Shown: positions 1 to 9,875 of the stretch, one piece after another | How the letters are laid out: each line of letters starts with the position of its first letter | Position numbering within the stretch: position 1 is the first letter of the stretch | DNA from: Rhynchopus sp. YZ270_cl-10 | Lineage: Eukaryota > Euglenozoa > Diplonemea > Diplonemida > Diplonemidae | Length of the DNA stretch: 64,000 nucleotides | Assembly: GCA_964035575.1 (NCBI GenBank) | Contig: OZ037864.1 | Location: 496,001-560,000 of the forward strand | Direction of reading: 5' to 3' | Notes under the pieces: generated by a model | What the model saw: only the letters and a program-made list of their open reading frames with translations | Told to the model about the DNA's origin: nothing | Database searches by the model: none | Translations under genes and position numbers: made by a program

Positions 1-3000
1 GCTCATGTAGGTGATGTTTTTGAGAATCGTCAAAATGTCTTTTCGTTTGACAGCAGGGGCAGGAGCAAAGAGAACCTTGAGAACACCCCTCCCAACTTCG
101 ATGTGCCCAACAATACCGTCGGTGCGTTTGATTTCGATGAAGGCTGTGCGGGATTTTTCTAGCTCGTCGACGATCTCTGCGTGGCGGAGGTCTCTGAGCC
201 GTGTGGTGATAGTATCGTGGAGGCGGAGGAACTGTTTATCCTTGCCGCCCTGTGATAGCTTTTCTTGGTCTTTATGGCAACGAACCAGAAGGCGGAGCGC
301 GTCGTATGTTGGCATCTCCTCCATCTCCTCGCAGCCGTCTTCGTCACTCATATCGGCGAACCCTACCCCACGAAGGGTCGCCATCTTGAGCACATCGCTG
401 AAGGTGATGTGCCCATCCTCCTCACTGCTGAGGGGAAGACTTTGCTTGCTGCGGACCTCCGGAAGCGAAAACCGGCTTCTCGCAAACGGGTTGTAGTCCG
501 ACTCATCAGAACTATCAGAAGCATTCGATGCGTTGTTCGCAATCTCATAGGCGTTGGAGGTCTTCCTGGCGACGGGTGAGGTGCGTGACATTTCAGCAAT
601 ACCTGAGGCAAAGGCTACAAATGTGTTCATCACCTCATCTCTACGAACAGGAATCGGTTGCGCATCAAAAAGCTCCGCCACAGCAGGCGGCACCACATCG
701 CGAGGACAAAACTCCAACCCATCTGCATCCACCCCACCCTTAACCGACAGCAAATCCTCTGCAGTGTACCCTTCCACCAGAGACACCGCCAGCATCAACA
801 TTGTACCATCCTTAAACATATCCTCATCCGTCGGCAACTCAAACGACGCCACCCTCCTAAACCCCGTCCCCTCCAAATACGAAAACTCAGAATACTTTGG
901 AGGCACCTTAAGAAGACTCCCCGCCACCTTCACCTGCACCGATTCATTGACCACCTTATTCGGGTTATGCGGAACAACCCGCACCGTAGGATACCCTTTA
1001 TCAGAAAGAACACGTTTCAGGGTGTTTCCGATGAAAAAGGAAATATCAATGTTTTTGGTTCCTTCCTTCGGGGAGATGAGGGGGGTGCCGTAATGGATGC
1101 TTCGGAGCAGTTCTTGCGCGCCTCCTATGGAGGCGACACCGTGTGGGAGTTCGGAGAACTGAATGTGGAGTTCGACGCAGTCGTATTTGCTGGGGAGTTC
1201 GCTGCCTCGTCGGGGTGATTCGACCTCCTCTGGAGGGGATACAAATGTCGCGATTGCGAGGATGTCAAATCCGTAGTTGACCTGCACCCGGGTGTACCCA
1301 TCCATCTTCGGCAATTCGTAGCAGGTGATCTTGCTTTTGTAAAAGATTGAGTCAAACTCATCGCCGAGCTTCCCAAACGGTGAGTCCTCCTGATAAGCGC
1401 TAAACAGCGAGGCACGGTGCTCGCACCGCAGCTCCTCCTCCTCCTCCAAATCAGTGTCCAGCAAGGAGTGGAAGCAGTTCAGCACGGTGTGCTCTCGTTT
1501 GTAGGCCACCGGGGCGCGCGACACTGCGGGGTACCTGAGGAGCAGGGAGGGCGGGTGTTCTTGGTTCGCAGAGAGAATGAACAGCCGGTCCCCTCTACGA
1601 TACCCACTGGTTAAGGAGACACGGAGAAACCCTCCTGAAAAAAACCTGGTGTCGACGTCCTGGACCGATGCGTTTGGGGCAATGGGAATGGAGACAGGCG
1701 TTATGTATCGCGCTGTGTCTTCCGTCACGTCTGGGGTAACAGGACAACGGAAAACAATCTTCTTGTCTGGAAGCGAAACTGACGTTGGGTCGTCCTCAGC
1801 CTCGACGTTGATGGTGACGATAACGGTTGTGGAGTGGAGCTGCTCCTGGTCGGAGAGGCGGACCACAATTTCACGTCGTCCTTCACGTGGATCAGAAGAT
1901 ACATTCAAATAACGCAAACTCTCTAATAAAAGCTGCACATCCTCTGACGTTGCTTCTTCATTGAGGATAATCTTCTGCATCTGCCCTGGCGGGCGTGTAC
2001 CTAAATCCTTCTCCCCTTTGATTGGAGGTATCTTCGTCCCTGCCCCTGGAGGGTGGTACCGCTTGAAGGTTCCTTTCTCCACCCTCCCTACGACAACACC
2101 GCCCCGCATGACCAGGCGGGTTTGGTCGATGCTGATGACATCGGACACCTTTTTTATGTATATTTGGTCGTGTCTAGTGTAGTTGCTCGCAAATTCAATG
2201 GACACCACTGTATCAGTAAAGCCGGCTTGACAGAGATACTCTCCATTGTCTCCTAGTGTGAACGTTACTGGAGTTTCTGCGCGGATGGGGACGGGGAAGA
2301 GGGGTTTTTCGTCGTCACCTTCCATAAATTGGAAGAAGGGGTCGCCAAGGACACGGAGGTGCATTTCCTGTAGAAGAATGGTGACCTCTTTGCGGGCACA
2401 TAGTTTTGCGTATTCATCTGGAAGTGTCGCGTATCCACCTGTCCCCACCAGGACATCGACCGAAACGACAACCTTCTTCACCGCAGGCGACTGTGCAGAG
2501 CTCCTTGCCACATCCTCGCTTTCAATAAAATTCTGTTCCTTCTTGGTTTGGTACTTTATTGACGACAAAATCGCATTAATATTGTCATATCGCGCACTCC
2601 CATCAGTTGGCAGCAGCACCACAGGGCAACCAGGTTGTTCCCCTTTTGAGACTATATAATCAGTGTCCAGGGTAAGGGTTGATTTCAACGCGGATTCGTC
2701 GAATGAAGGGGACGTCTGTTCTGATTCTGTGCCCTGTGTAGGTGCAGGGTTTGCGGAGTTTGTGGAGAGAAGCCAGGTGCATGAGATTGAGCCGCCCCAG
2801 ACCCGGGTTTTCTTCTCGAGGACCTCGTCGAGAGTGGCCGGGTCGATGAGGATGGATCGACCGGCTTGAGGTTGTGCGGTGATTTCGGTTAGCGTGCTGG
2901 TTGGCCAAAGAAACACCATTTTAGCGGCGTCCATCTTTTCTTGCGCGCTTTTGAGAATGTCGTCGAGGGTTTTGGAGACCTTTTCTCGCACCTTGGAGAG

Positions 3001-4575
3001 CACGTCTCTTGCGTTTTGGACTGCACAGATGGCGGTGAGGAGAGAGGCTTTCCAGTCGTCCTGCATGCGGCAGGTTACTGTCATGTTGGGGTCCAGAGGA
3101 GCGGGGTCGAGGCTGTTTACAAAGTGGACAGATGGGGGAAGGTTTTCTGATGGTAGGAGAATGGCTAGAGTAGGTTCGAGCTTGAGGATGCGTTCGTATT
3201 CGCGAAAGGTGGCGCCAGCTTTTTCTTCTTGGCGGGCAATATCGAGGGAGGCGAGGTGCAGGGCTTCGAGAGACTGCCGCATGAGCTGTTCCCGTCCGGC
3301 CTTTGCTGTGCCCCAGGTTTTGCGGTGTTTCTCCTCCTGGGAAACGATTTTCGACCGTTGCGAATGGCGTTCCGCTTCGACCCGCCGAAGTTCCTGCCGT
3401 ACACATTCATCCCGCCACGACCGTTCTCGCTCTTCATCAGCCTGTCGGTGGCGCTGACGTCTCCGCTCCTCCTCTTCCTTCGCGGTTTTCTCTGCTATAT
3501 AGTTGACCGCATCGGAGCGAATCCCTGCAATGCATTCCGCCAGATGCCCCCTTGCTCCAACCATCTCTTTGAAAATGGTGTACCGCGCGGTGTGTTCTGC
3601 GACTCTGATACCTTCTCGTTCGTGGCGGTATGTTGTTTGCCGTATTTCGTGGATGTCTCGCGCATTGCGGAGGAGCTTGGTGTTCTTCCGTCGGGTGATG
3701 GCGCGGCGAGAAGATTCGGTGCAAGCGTGGTGTTGGCGGAGAAGGCCTTCTTCACAAAGGATAAGGTCAAAACGGGATTGGATTTCTTGAAGAAGAAGAC
3801 GCGGTCGGGAGCGGTCCTCTTGAAGGGCGATGGTGGTGAGGAGCTGTTGCAAGGCTGCGGAGGATTTCTTATTGTATGCATTACGCCGATCCTGCGCCCT
3901 TAACATTTTATGCGTCGACGCAAGATGACGCAGTTCACATGCCTCAAGAAATTCGATACGACATCTCACATTGCATTCCGCACGCTCTTCACTACTTTGG
4001 TTTTTATCTGTTCTTCTTGACCGCACCGTTCGAATTGGTGCGACAATCACCCTAGGAACACAATGTGAGCATGCACTGCATGTTTGCAGACGCGACGCAA
4101 CGGTAGCAGTATTAGGGCTATTCAACCGTGTCTGCACCTCGCTATCCGCTTCAGTTTGTGAGCAAACGCTGCTATCATCTTCGGTCACCCTTTGAAGCCG
4201 TTCCCTCCATAGGCTCTTCATGGCGCATTGTGTGACGTCGACCTCCCGAATAAAACGATTTGCCTCTACCGCAGCTAGCAGCCGCTCTGCAGAGAGATCG
4301 GATAATTCGATATCAAGAATTATTTTTCGAAAGTTTGCGGATTTCAAAGTATCACAGAAATGCCCAAAGCTCTCTGCGGTGAAGGTGTGGCCACTCATAT
4401 CGAGGCAGCGGCTGGTATCATCATGTACATCTAACGGCGCGGTTTGCTCTGATACCATAGTATCTGCACTCTCCGTTCGTTCCCTCCGCGCGGCTTTGAC
4501 ATACCCATGAGGTGTTTTGCGTTTCTCTTCTACAGAAGAAATCTCTGTAGAAACGACACTATCAGCATGTGGCAT
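1..4575 (-). CDS. Large coiled-coil protein with bacterial-adhesin-type beta repeats, partial
   Basis: One frame stays open from the ATG at 4575 to the left edge, giving 1525 residues with the C-terminus outside the window. Residues about 60-110 look leucine-rich. Residues about 230-480 are charged and coiled-coil-like. After that come at least four spaced units built around a motif such as LLESLRYLNVSSDP followed by G-R-R-x-I-V-V-x-L-S-D and a T-V-I-V-T-I strand; related copies begin ILSSIKY, LLRSIHYGT and ILKNITYMS, near residues 660, 880, 1155 and 1515. This pattern is known from tandem beta-sandwich repeats of large bacterial surface proteins. No signal peptide is visible, so the protein looks intracellular. 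The start is supported by a pyrimidine-rich stretch ending in CCAG only 4 nt upstream, a likely trans-splice acceptor. The function is not recognised. Confidence 0.8.
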   Translation of the reverse strand, partial: MPHADSVVSTEISSVEEKRKTPHGYVKAARRERTESADTMVSEQTAPLDVHDDTSRCLDMSGHTFTAESFGHFCDTLKSANFRKIILDIELSDLSAERLLAAVEANRFIREVDVTQCAMKSLWRERLQRVTEDDSSVCSQTEADSEVQTRLNSPNTATVASRLQTCSACSHCVPRVIVAPIRTVRSRRTDKNQSSEERAECNVRCRIEFLEACELRHLASTHKMLRAQDRRNAYNKKSSAALQQLLTTIALQEDRSRPRLLLQEIQSRFDLILCEEGLLRQHHACTESSRRAITRRKNTKLLRNARDIHEIRQTTYRHEREGIRVAEHTARYTIFKEMVGARGHLAECIAGIRSDAVNYIAEKTAKEEEERRRQRHRQADEERERSWRDECVRQELRRVEAERHSQRSKIVSQEEKHRKTWGTAKAGREQLMRQSLEALHLASLDIARQEEKAGATFREYERILKLEPTLAILLPSENLPPSVHFVNSLDPAPLDPNMTVTCRMQDDWKASLLTAICAVQNARDVLSKVREKVSKTLDDILKSAQEKMDAAKMVFLWPTSTLTEITAQPQAGRSILIDPATLDEVLEKKTRVWGGSISCTWLLSTNSANPAPTQGTESEQTSPSFDESALKSTLTLDTDYIVSKGEQPGCPVVLLPTDGSARYDNINAILSSIKYQTKKEQNFIESEDVARSSAQSPAVKKVVVSVDVLVGTGGYATLPDEYAKLCARKEVTILLQEMHLRVLGDPFFQFMEGDDEKPLFPVPIRAETPVTFTLGDNGEYLCQAGFTDTVVSIEFASNYTRHDQIYIKKVSDVISIDQTRLVMRGGVVVGRVEKGTFKRYHPPGAGTKIPPIKGEKDLGTRPPGQMQKIILNEEATSEDVQLLLESLRYLNVSSDPREGRREIVVRLSDQEQLHSTTVIVTINVEAEDDPTSVSLPDKKIVFRCPVTPDVTEDTARYITPVSIPIAPNASVQDVDTRFFSGGFLRVSLTSGYRRGDRLFILSANQEHPPSLLLRYPAVSRAPVAYKREHTVLNCFHSLLDTDLEEEEELRCEHRASLFSAYQEDSPFGKLGDEFDSIFYKSKITCYELPKMDGYTRVQVNYGFDILAIATFVSPPEEVESPRRGSELPSKYDCVELHIQFSELPHGVASIGGAQELLRSIHYGTPLISPKEGTKNIDISFFIGNTLKRVLSDKGYPTVRVVPHNPNKVVNESVQVKVAGSLLKVPPKYSEFSYLEGTGFRRVASFELPTDEDMFKDGTMLMLAVSLVEGYTAEDLLSVKGGVDADGLEFCPRDVVPPAVAELFDAQPIPVRRDEVMNTFVAFASGIAEMSRTSPVARKTSNAYEIANNASNASDSSDESDYNPFARSRFSLPEVRSKQSLPLSSEEDGHITFSDVLKMATLRGVGFADMSDEDGCEEMEEMPTYDALRLLVRCHKDQEKLSQGGKDKQFLRLHDTITTRLRDLRHAEIVDELEKSRTAFIEIKRTDGIVGHIEVGRGVLKVLFAPAPAVKRKDILTILKNITYMS

Positions 4576-5160
4576 GTCTCTGGAATGATGAAAGATGATG
4601 AAGAGTGTTTTTGGAAGGGAAATGGTGAGGAAGAAGGAGGAAAAAGTCAATAAAACAGACAGTTTTTTTTTTAAAGGTGCAATACTAATTCTAGGGGGGT
4701 GGGGAGGGGAGTGGGAGGGGAGGGGGGTGTGGGGTATGCCGGTTACATATGTACATACAACGGCAGAGAGGAGTGGAAGAGGCATAGGGGGAAGAGAGAG
4801 AGAGAAGGGAAGAGGAGAAACAAAAAAAGGAGCGAAGAGCGGAGAAAAAGAACCTATGGGAGGAGGGGTGGGGGGGCTCTTTCTCTCTCTCGCTCGGGAA
4901 GGCCCCTTTTTTTTTGACTCGACATTGATTTTCTCCGTCTATCAGTTGCCCCCAGTTTAGCCTTTCCCAGATATTTTTGTTTTTGATTTTTTTCTCTAAA
5001 CGGAAACGATAAAACGAACACCAGACAATGTAAGTCAGGTGGCTCTAAATTTTTTGGAAAGGCAAAAAAAAAAGGAGGGGGGAAGAAATACGATTTTCGT
5101 TTAACACAGACAAAAAAGAAAAGGCGTTGATGGGCGTCCAAAGCTCATCAAAATAAAGAA

Positions 5161-5203
5161 AAGTTTATAAAGATGAACCTAAGCTTATCGTGCATAGTCA
5201 CCT
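5161..5203 (-). repeat. Intergenic hairpin, copy 1
   Basis: On the minus strand the inner arms are CTATGC and GCTTAG with loop ACGATAA, one mismatch from the family consensus. It is flanked by the shared tail TTTATAAACTT. It is the first of three copies within 200 bp. Confidence 0.6.
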
Positions 5204-5269
5204 AATAAAAGAAGAAACGTTGAAAGATGAAGGTGCCTCACGTGCATACAGCACAAACAAAGGGGAATA

Positions 5270-5307
5270 AGTTGGTACACATGAACCTAAGCACGTACTT
5301 AGTCACC
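5270..5307 (-). repeat. Intergenic hairpin, copy 2
   Basis: The inner arms CTAAG and CTTAG enclose TACGTG, and the 5' outer arm GGTGA is kept. The tail reads ACCAACTT. Confidence 0.6.
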
Positions 5308-5317
5308 AAACAAAGAA

Positions 5318-5360
5318 AAGTTTATAAGATGATCCTAAGCCTCTCGTGCTTAGCCACCTT
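5318..5360 (-). repeat. Intergenic hairpin, copy 3 (near consensus)
   Basis: On the minus strand it has outer arm AAGGTGG, inner arms CTAAGC and GCTTAG with loop ACGAGAG, then TCATCTT and a TATAAACTTTT tail. It matches the copies at 57074 and 58331 closely. Confidence 0.7.
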
Positions 5361-5370
5361 AATAAAAGAA

Positions 5371-5430
5371 AGTGAAGTTATTGGTGCGGGCCCGACTGAC
5401 CCTATGATGCCAGCCCCGGATGAAAGCACA
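5371..5430. repeat. Short dispersed repeat, type D
   Basis: It starts AGTGAAGTTATT and ends CCGGATGAAAGCACA. A second copy with the same ends and a shared CGACTGACCC core lies at 11951-12020. The AAGTTATT leader resembles the flank of the intergenic hairpins. Confidence 0.55.
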
Positions 5431-5590
5431 AAAAAAATAAAGAACAGTTGGCATGACGAATATGCTTCACATGCTGAACAGCGTATAACCTAGACAATAC
5501 AGGCACCTGACTTGAGACACACTGAACAGACGCGGGGGGGCCAACTACCCTCCCCTTTATCAAGCATAACAACGCTGCAAAAAACTCAAA

Positions 5591-5640
5591 GAGAAGTTGA
5601 AAGTGCAAACGCCTCACCGGATACCGTCGGACGCAGACAC
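5591..5640. repeat. Short dispersed repeat, type B
   Basis: It reads AGAAGTTGAAAGTGCAAACG then CCTCACCG and CGGACGC. Clear relatives lie at 27890, 46893 and 63417; weaker ones at 41221, 58408 and 62770. All are intergenic. Confidence 0.55.
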
Positions 5641-5718
5641 TAGGACAAAGGTTTCTACAAAAAATACACAAAACATAATCACACAGGAAAGAATTCGCTT
5701 TTTTCATCGCACAGACAG

Positions 5719-6504
5719 TTTTTCAACTTACCTTCCTTCACCCCCCCTGTAAGGGGAACCGTAGGTGAAGTAAGGTATAGTATTGAAATCGATGTGGGGG
5801 GGGAGTAAAGGGTCAATTTTACAAAACCAGATTTTGAGGAAAATTTTAGCCAAAAATGGGCCCCACGTATAAGCAACCGGGCTCATATTTCTCAAAATTT
5901 AAGTGGTCAAAAAATTGTCCAATTTTCGAGATTGACCCCACCACTGCACGGGCGGATCCCAAAAATGCAAATAAGGACCCTTTTTCAACTTACCTTCCTT
6001 CACCCCCCCTGTAAGGGGAACCGTAGGTGAAGTAAGGTATAGTATTGAAATCGATGTGGGGGGGGAGTAAAGGGTCAATTTTACAAAACCAGATTTTGAG
6101 GAAAATTTTAGCCAAAAATGGGCCCCACGTATAAGCAACCGGGCTCATATTTCTCAAAATTTAAGTGGTCAAAAAATTGTCCAATTTTCGAGATTGACCC
6201 CACCACTGCACGGGCGGATCCCAAAAATGCAAATAAGGACCCTTTTTCAACTTACCTTCCTTCACCCCCCCTGTAAGGGGAACCGTAGGTGAAGTAAGGT
6301 ATAGTATTGAAATCGATGTGGGGGGGGAGTAAAGGGTCAATTTTACAAAACCAGATTTTGAGGAAAATTTTAGCCAAAAATGGGCCCCACGTATAAGCAA
6401 CCGGGCTCATATTTCTCAAAATTTAAGTGGTCAAAAAATTGTCCAATTTTCGAGATTGACCCCACCACTGCACGGGCGGATCCCAAAAATGCAAATAAGG
6501 ACCC
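5719..6504. repeat. Tandem array of three 262-bp units
   Basis: Units begin at 5719, 5981 and 6243 (TTTTTCAACTTACC) and appear essentially identical. Each carries a 79-codon minus-strand frame that I do not take as a gene, because the array has no codon-level signal beyond copying. The motif GACCCCACCAC with ACGGGCGGAT also occurs, diverged, at about 33260, 33430 and 33640, so the unit belongs to a dispersed family. Confidence 0.85.
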
Positions 6505-6614
6505 TTTTTAATTTGTTCTCTTGAAATATGTCATTTCATATGTTCGCGAAAAAAAATATGACTGATCCTACAAGGGTTGAAGGAAGGTGGTTGAAAATTA
6601 CAATAACAACAAGA

Positions 6615-7046
6615 ACAAGTAATTGCTAAGAAAAAAAACGGGGTGTGCTGCGAAAAACCCCGCGCGATTTTCGAAACCACCATAGCATCCTAGCGATTTG
6701 CTGGAGGTGCTGATGTACCTGGTGTGATCGACGTGTTGTCGTCTGTGCATTCTGTGCTTCCACACTGCTCCAACGACGACGACACTGCGTGGGACCCTGT
6801 GGACAAAAACGAGCTGGAACACGCCGAGCCTACTTCCAACAACGCTATCGATCAGATGGTGCTGGATGAAGAGGACAGCCCCCCTTCTTGAACGTTTCAT
6901 CAGATGCAGGCGTCCAGTGGGTCTGGCAGCGTACGAAGAGCGTTAGCATACCTGAAGAAGAGCAGAGTGCTGGGTGTTGTAGATTATTTCTATAGGGTGG
7001 AGTTCCACAGCACACCCCGTTTTTTTTTCCGATAGCAATTACTTGT
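6615..7046. mobile_element. 432-bp inverted-repeat element, non-autonomous
   Basis: The ends are inverted copies of about 36-39 bp: ACAAGTAATTGCTA at 6615 with ACGGGGTGTGCTG inside it, and the complement at 7008-7046. The interior has a plus-strand frame of about 60 codons ending at 6891 that is acidic (DEEDSPPS at its end) and has no family resemblance. I could not fix a target-site duplication. It looks like a MITE or a gene-fragment-carrying DNA element. Confidence 0.65.
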
Positions 7047-7097
7047 TTTTTGTTACAACCCTCACTTTTTTTCCCTCATATGAACCATGCTCATTTA

Positions 7098-9875
7098 TCA
7101 CTTCCCCGACGCAATAAACATTTTATGTTCCAACAACCAGCCCTGCTCAACAAAGAACTGCACACAACCTCTTGTTCTGTGCAAATCAAACGCGGAGTGG
7201 TCACGGATATCCGCCATTGTGTGGAGAACCCCGGTTTGGAGAACCTGCCGCTTTACCAGACTGTAGTCGGACGGGAGGATATGCACTGCAGTGCAGAAGG
7301 CTGCCTCTGTGGGTGAAAGGCTCTCCAACACGGTACCTTCAGCACCTTCTAGGACCAACGGCATATCCCAGGAGATTGTGCAGGTAGGACAGAGTCTCTC
7401 TAGTACCATGAGCCACGCCTCCTTGTCGGTGCTGGTACTGCACACCAAATCCAAGGAAACGTCGCCCGCAACAAAGCGTACTGAACGCCCACCGTGCACC
7501 CCCAACACAACAGACCCGACGTCACACAGCGCCACGGTGAGGGTGGTGTGCTTCTTCAGGGGCGCGCCGGTTGAAGGGTCGATAGGGCATAACGCTAAGC
7601 TATTGTCGCTTAGATACAACATCTCGGTTTGGCCCTCTCCATTGATGATATGAGTAACCGGAGAGCCATATGAAAGGTAATCATGTACATCTGCGGACAG
7701 TGCATTCATTTCAGTGTTCTTCTTCAAAACCGCTTCAACCGTGGTGGGGGTACTGAGAACCGCCTTTGTAACAGCTTTAGGGCGGGTTTCAAGCGTTTTT
7801 GCTCGAAGAAGCTCTGCCTTGAGAGCAGACACCTCATCCTTTAGCTCCTTATTCTCCTTCGACGATGCGGTCATTGCAGTCCGCAAGGCTTGGACCTCTG
7901 CATGCTCTTCGGGTCTTTTGCATGTTCCATTTTGAACGTCTTTTTTTTCTTCGATCTTATTTTTGATAGATTTCGCGGTCACACCAAAGAGGATTGTGTT
8001 TTTGGTTTCTCTATGATGGCTAGGGGAAGGGGAAGCGGTGCAGATGAGTGTTGTGAATGCATTGCCACCGATGGACTGTCGGAGAACCTTTGTTAGCGCG
8101 CTGTTCCGATAGACGATGTGCTGTGGTTGTGGCGGGGATACTGCGAGAGAAGAGAGGCCTGAGACAGAGGAGGTGCTGGTGGAAGACGCACCCCGAGAAC
8201 TTTGCGATACCGGGCTAGAACTGCGAAGGGATCCATTCGTTTCGCTTGTATTGCAAGAACGCGACCGGATGCTCGCCTGCGGGAGTTTGTTCCGCTTCGA
8301 AAAGCCTCCTTTCCTCCCTTCATCCTGCATCTGATTCTTGCTCAAATCCACAATAACCTTTTTTAAGTACGTCAATGAAAGATTAATCCTAGTGGTCTCC
8401 CTCTTCTGTTGTGTCGTTCCATTTGCATCGTCTATTGCCTCACTCCCTGCCAAATCTACAAAGTTAAACTCCGACCTTATTACCCGCCTTCCCAAAAATA
8501 TCCGAAAAACCGTATGCGAGCGGGAGGATTGGCTGTTCAGCACTGAAGTTCCAACAGTTCTGTTGCTGACCCCTTCTTGTAAAACCGAGAGACATTCGGA
8601 AAGGGTTTTTACTTTCACCTCCTTCAAGCCTACCGGGGAAAACTCTCCCGAGGTAACCTCTCTGATAGGAAGAAGTTTGCATTGTTGTGTGTCATCCGAT
8701 TCGCCGGGCTCGATCTGTAGCAGGTCATAGCAGAGCTCATTATAGATTTCAAAAAACGCAACCGAAACGGTGAGGCCCTTATTTTGAATTTTTTTGAACA
8801 ATTCTGCGGCGGTAGTCTGAATGATCCCTACCTCTTGCTGTACTGCAGGCATCGATTCGCAGAGCTTCCCATACATAGTATGCGTCTTCCCCGAATTAGT
8901 CTGTCCATAAGCAAGAATACTACAGTTCTTCCCCGCAATGAATTGCTCCAAAATCGCTGCAGTATCAACCTTCGCCTTTACATCTGCATTTGTAGTAGAA
9001 GGCGGTAAAACCGCATCAAAACAGTATTTTTGCCTTTGGTGGTCTTCTCTGTTCATAATCCAGCCTTCTGCACTATATTGCCATAGTTTTGGTTTTTCTT
9101 CGCGATTCACGCTTTCTGGACGCAACCGAAGAAACACTCTAATCACCGAAGCAAGCGGAGTAACCTCAGCTACCTCCCCTCCAAACGGATGCGGTGAAAC
9201 CTCTATGCGCAAAAGCACCCCAGCCTTTGCAAATTCGAGACTACATATTGTGCTATCATTCCCATTTCTATGCACCGCCGGCTGCAACGTATGAAGACAC
9301 TGCGTGCCCTCTTCGATCACCCCAAACGAGACATCCCCTTCTCCCTCCACCTCCACAACCTGCACCACATTATGCACAATCAAACTCCTCCCTTTAATGG
9401 CACCCCTTTTCCATACCACAGAACACTCCCCCTTCTGCACCGTAGGAACCACTCTGCAGTACAATACCGAAGAGGTTGGGGGGCGTGGTAGCATTCCAGA
9501 GGGTACATCATGCTTCTCCTTTTCTGCATTTCCAACAGAAAACACCGTTTTAAAGACCTCCTGGGGTACCGTTTCGTCGAAGCAAATGAACTGCAGTCTT
9601 TCCGGTTTATCAGTGTTGTGTACAACGACAATAACCTCTGCGACCCCACCTGGCGTGATAATCCCTTTAACAGGTGTCGCCGAAACGGTGTCAGTACAGC
9701 TCGACCTAAGCTTAAACCCTGCGGTTCTCGTGGTCGATGGGTTGCGCAGGTGGACCACATCATTGCCCTGTAGCACCATCTGCTGTGTAAGGGGTTGCTG
9801 CTGTTTCGCCCGATGTCGTGACATGCTAAAGGTAACAATAGGCGGTGCGCCCCTCCCCTTCTCGGGAACCACCAT
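7098..9875 (-). CDS. Kinesin with N-terminal MSP-like domain and C-terminal PH-like domain
   Basis: This is a 925-residue single-exon motor protein that should hydrolyse ATP and move on microtubules. The P-loop GQTNSGKT is at about 324-331, switch I NSQSSRSH at about 447-454 and switch II DLAGSE at about 474-479; the motor domain spans roughly 244-640. Between switch II and the last motor strands is a Ser-rich insert (about 515-590). Residues about 30-120 (VVHLRNPS, AFK-like GFKLRSS, PGG, ERLQF) fit an MSP/VAP-type beta sandwich. A short coiled coil (about 655-700) precedes a PH-like segment (about 735-835, with KEAWLMVLERL at the helix). The ATG is one base after TTTTCAG, an ideal trans-splice acceptor. 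Motor assignment is firm; the two flanking domains are assigned by pattern only. Confidence 0.9.
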   Translation of the reverse strand: MVVPEKGRGAPPIVTFSMSRHRAKQQQPLTQQMVLQGNDVVHLRNPSTTRTAGFKLRSSCTDTVSATPVKGIITPGGVAEVIVVVHNTDKPERLQFICFDETVPQEVFKTVFSVGNAEKEKHDVPSGMLPRPPTSSVLYCRVVPTVQKGECSVVWKRGAIKGRSLIVHNVVQVVEVEGEGDVSFGVIEEGTQCLHTLQPAVHRNGNDSTICSLEFAKAGVLLRIEVSPHPFGGEVAEVTPLASVIRVFLRLRPESVNREEKPKLWQYSAEGWIMNREDHQRQKYCFDAVLPPSTTNADVKAKVDTAAILEQFIAGKNCSILAYGQTNSGKTHTMYGKLCESMPAVQQEVGIIQTTAAELFKKIQNKGLTVSVAFFEIYNELCYDLLQIEPGESDDTQQCKLLPIREVTSGEFSPVGLKEVKVKTLSECLSVLQEGVSNRTVGTSVLNSQSSRSHTVFRIFLGRRVIRSEFNFVDLAGSEAIDDANGTTQQKRETTRINLSLTYLKKVIVDLSKNQMQDEGRKGGFSKRNKLPQASIRSRSCNTSETNGSLRSSSPVSQSSRGASSTSTSSVSGLSSLAVSPPQPQHIVYRNSALTKVLRQSIGGNAFTTLICTASPSPSHHRETKNTILFGVTAKSIKNKIEEKKDVQNGTCKRPEEHAEVQALRTAMTASSKENKELKDEVSALKAELLRAKTLETRPKAVTKAVLSTPTTVEAVLKKNTEMNALSADVHDYLSYGSPVTHIINGEGQTEMLYLSDNSLALCPIDPSTGAPLKKHTTLTVALCDVGSVVLGVHGGRSVRFVAGDVSLDLVCSTSTDKEAWLMVLERLCPTCTISWDMPLVLEGAEGTVLESLSPTEAAFCTAVHILPSDYSLVKRQVLQTGVLHTMADIRDHSAFDLHRTRGCVQFFVEQGWLLEHKMFIASGK

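Larger units (their letters stand above)
4576..7097. other. Spacer between the 4.6-kb gene and the kinesin, repeat-rich
   Basis: No gene was found. The stretch holds three intergenic hairpins, two related short repeats, a three-unit 262-bp tandem array and a 432-bp inverted-repeat element, all listed separately. Next to the gene start on the coding strand there is a T-rich and C-rich run, consistent with a trans-splicing pyrimidine tract. The sequence at 4690-4900 is simple G- and GA-rich DNA. Confidence 0.7.
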
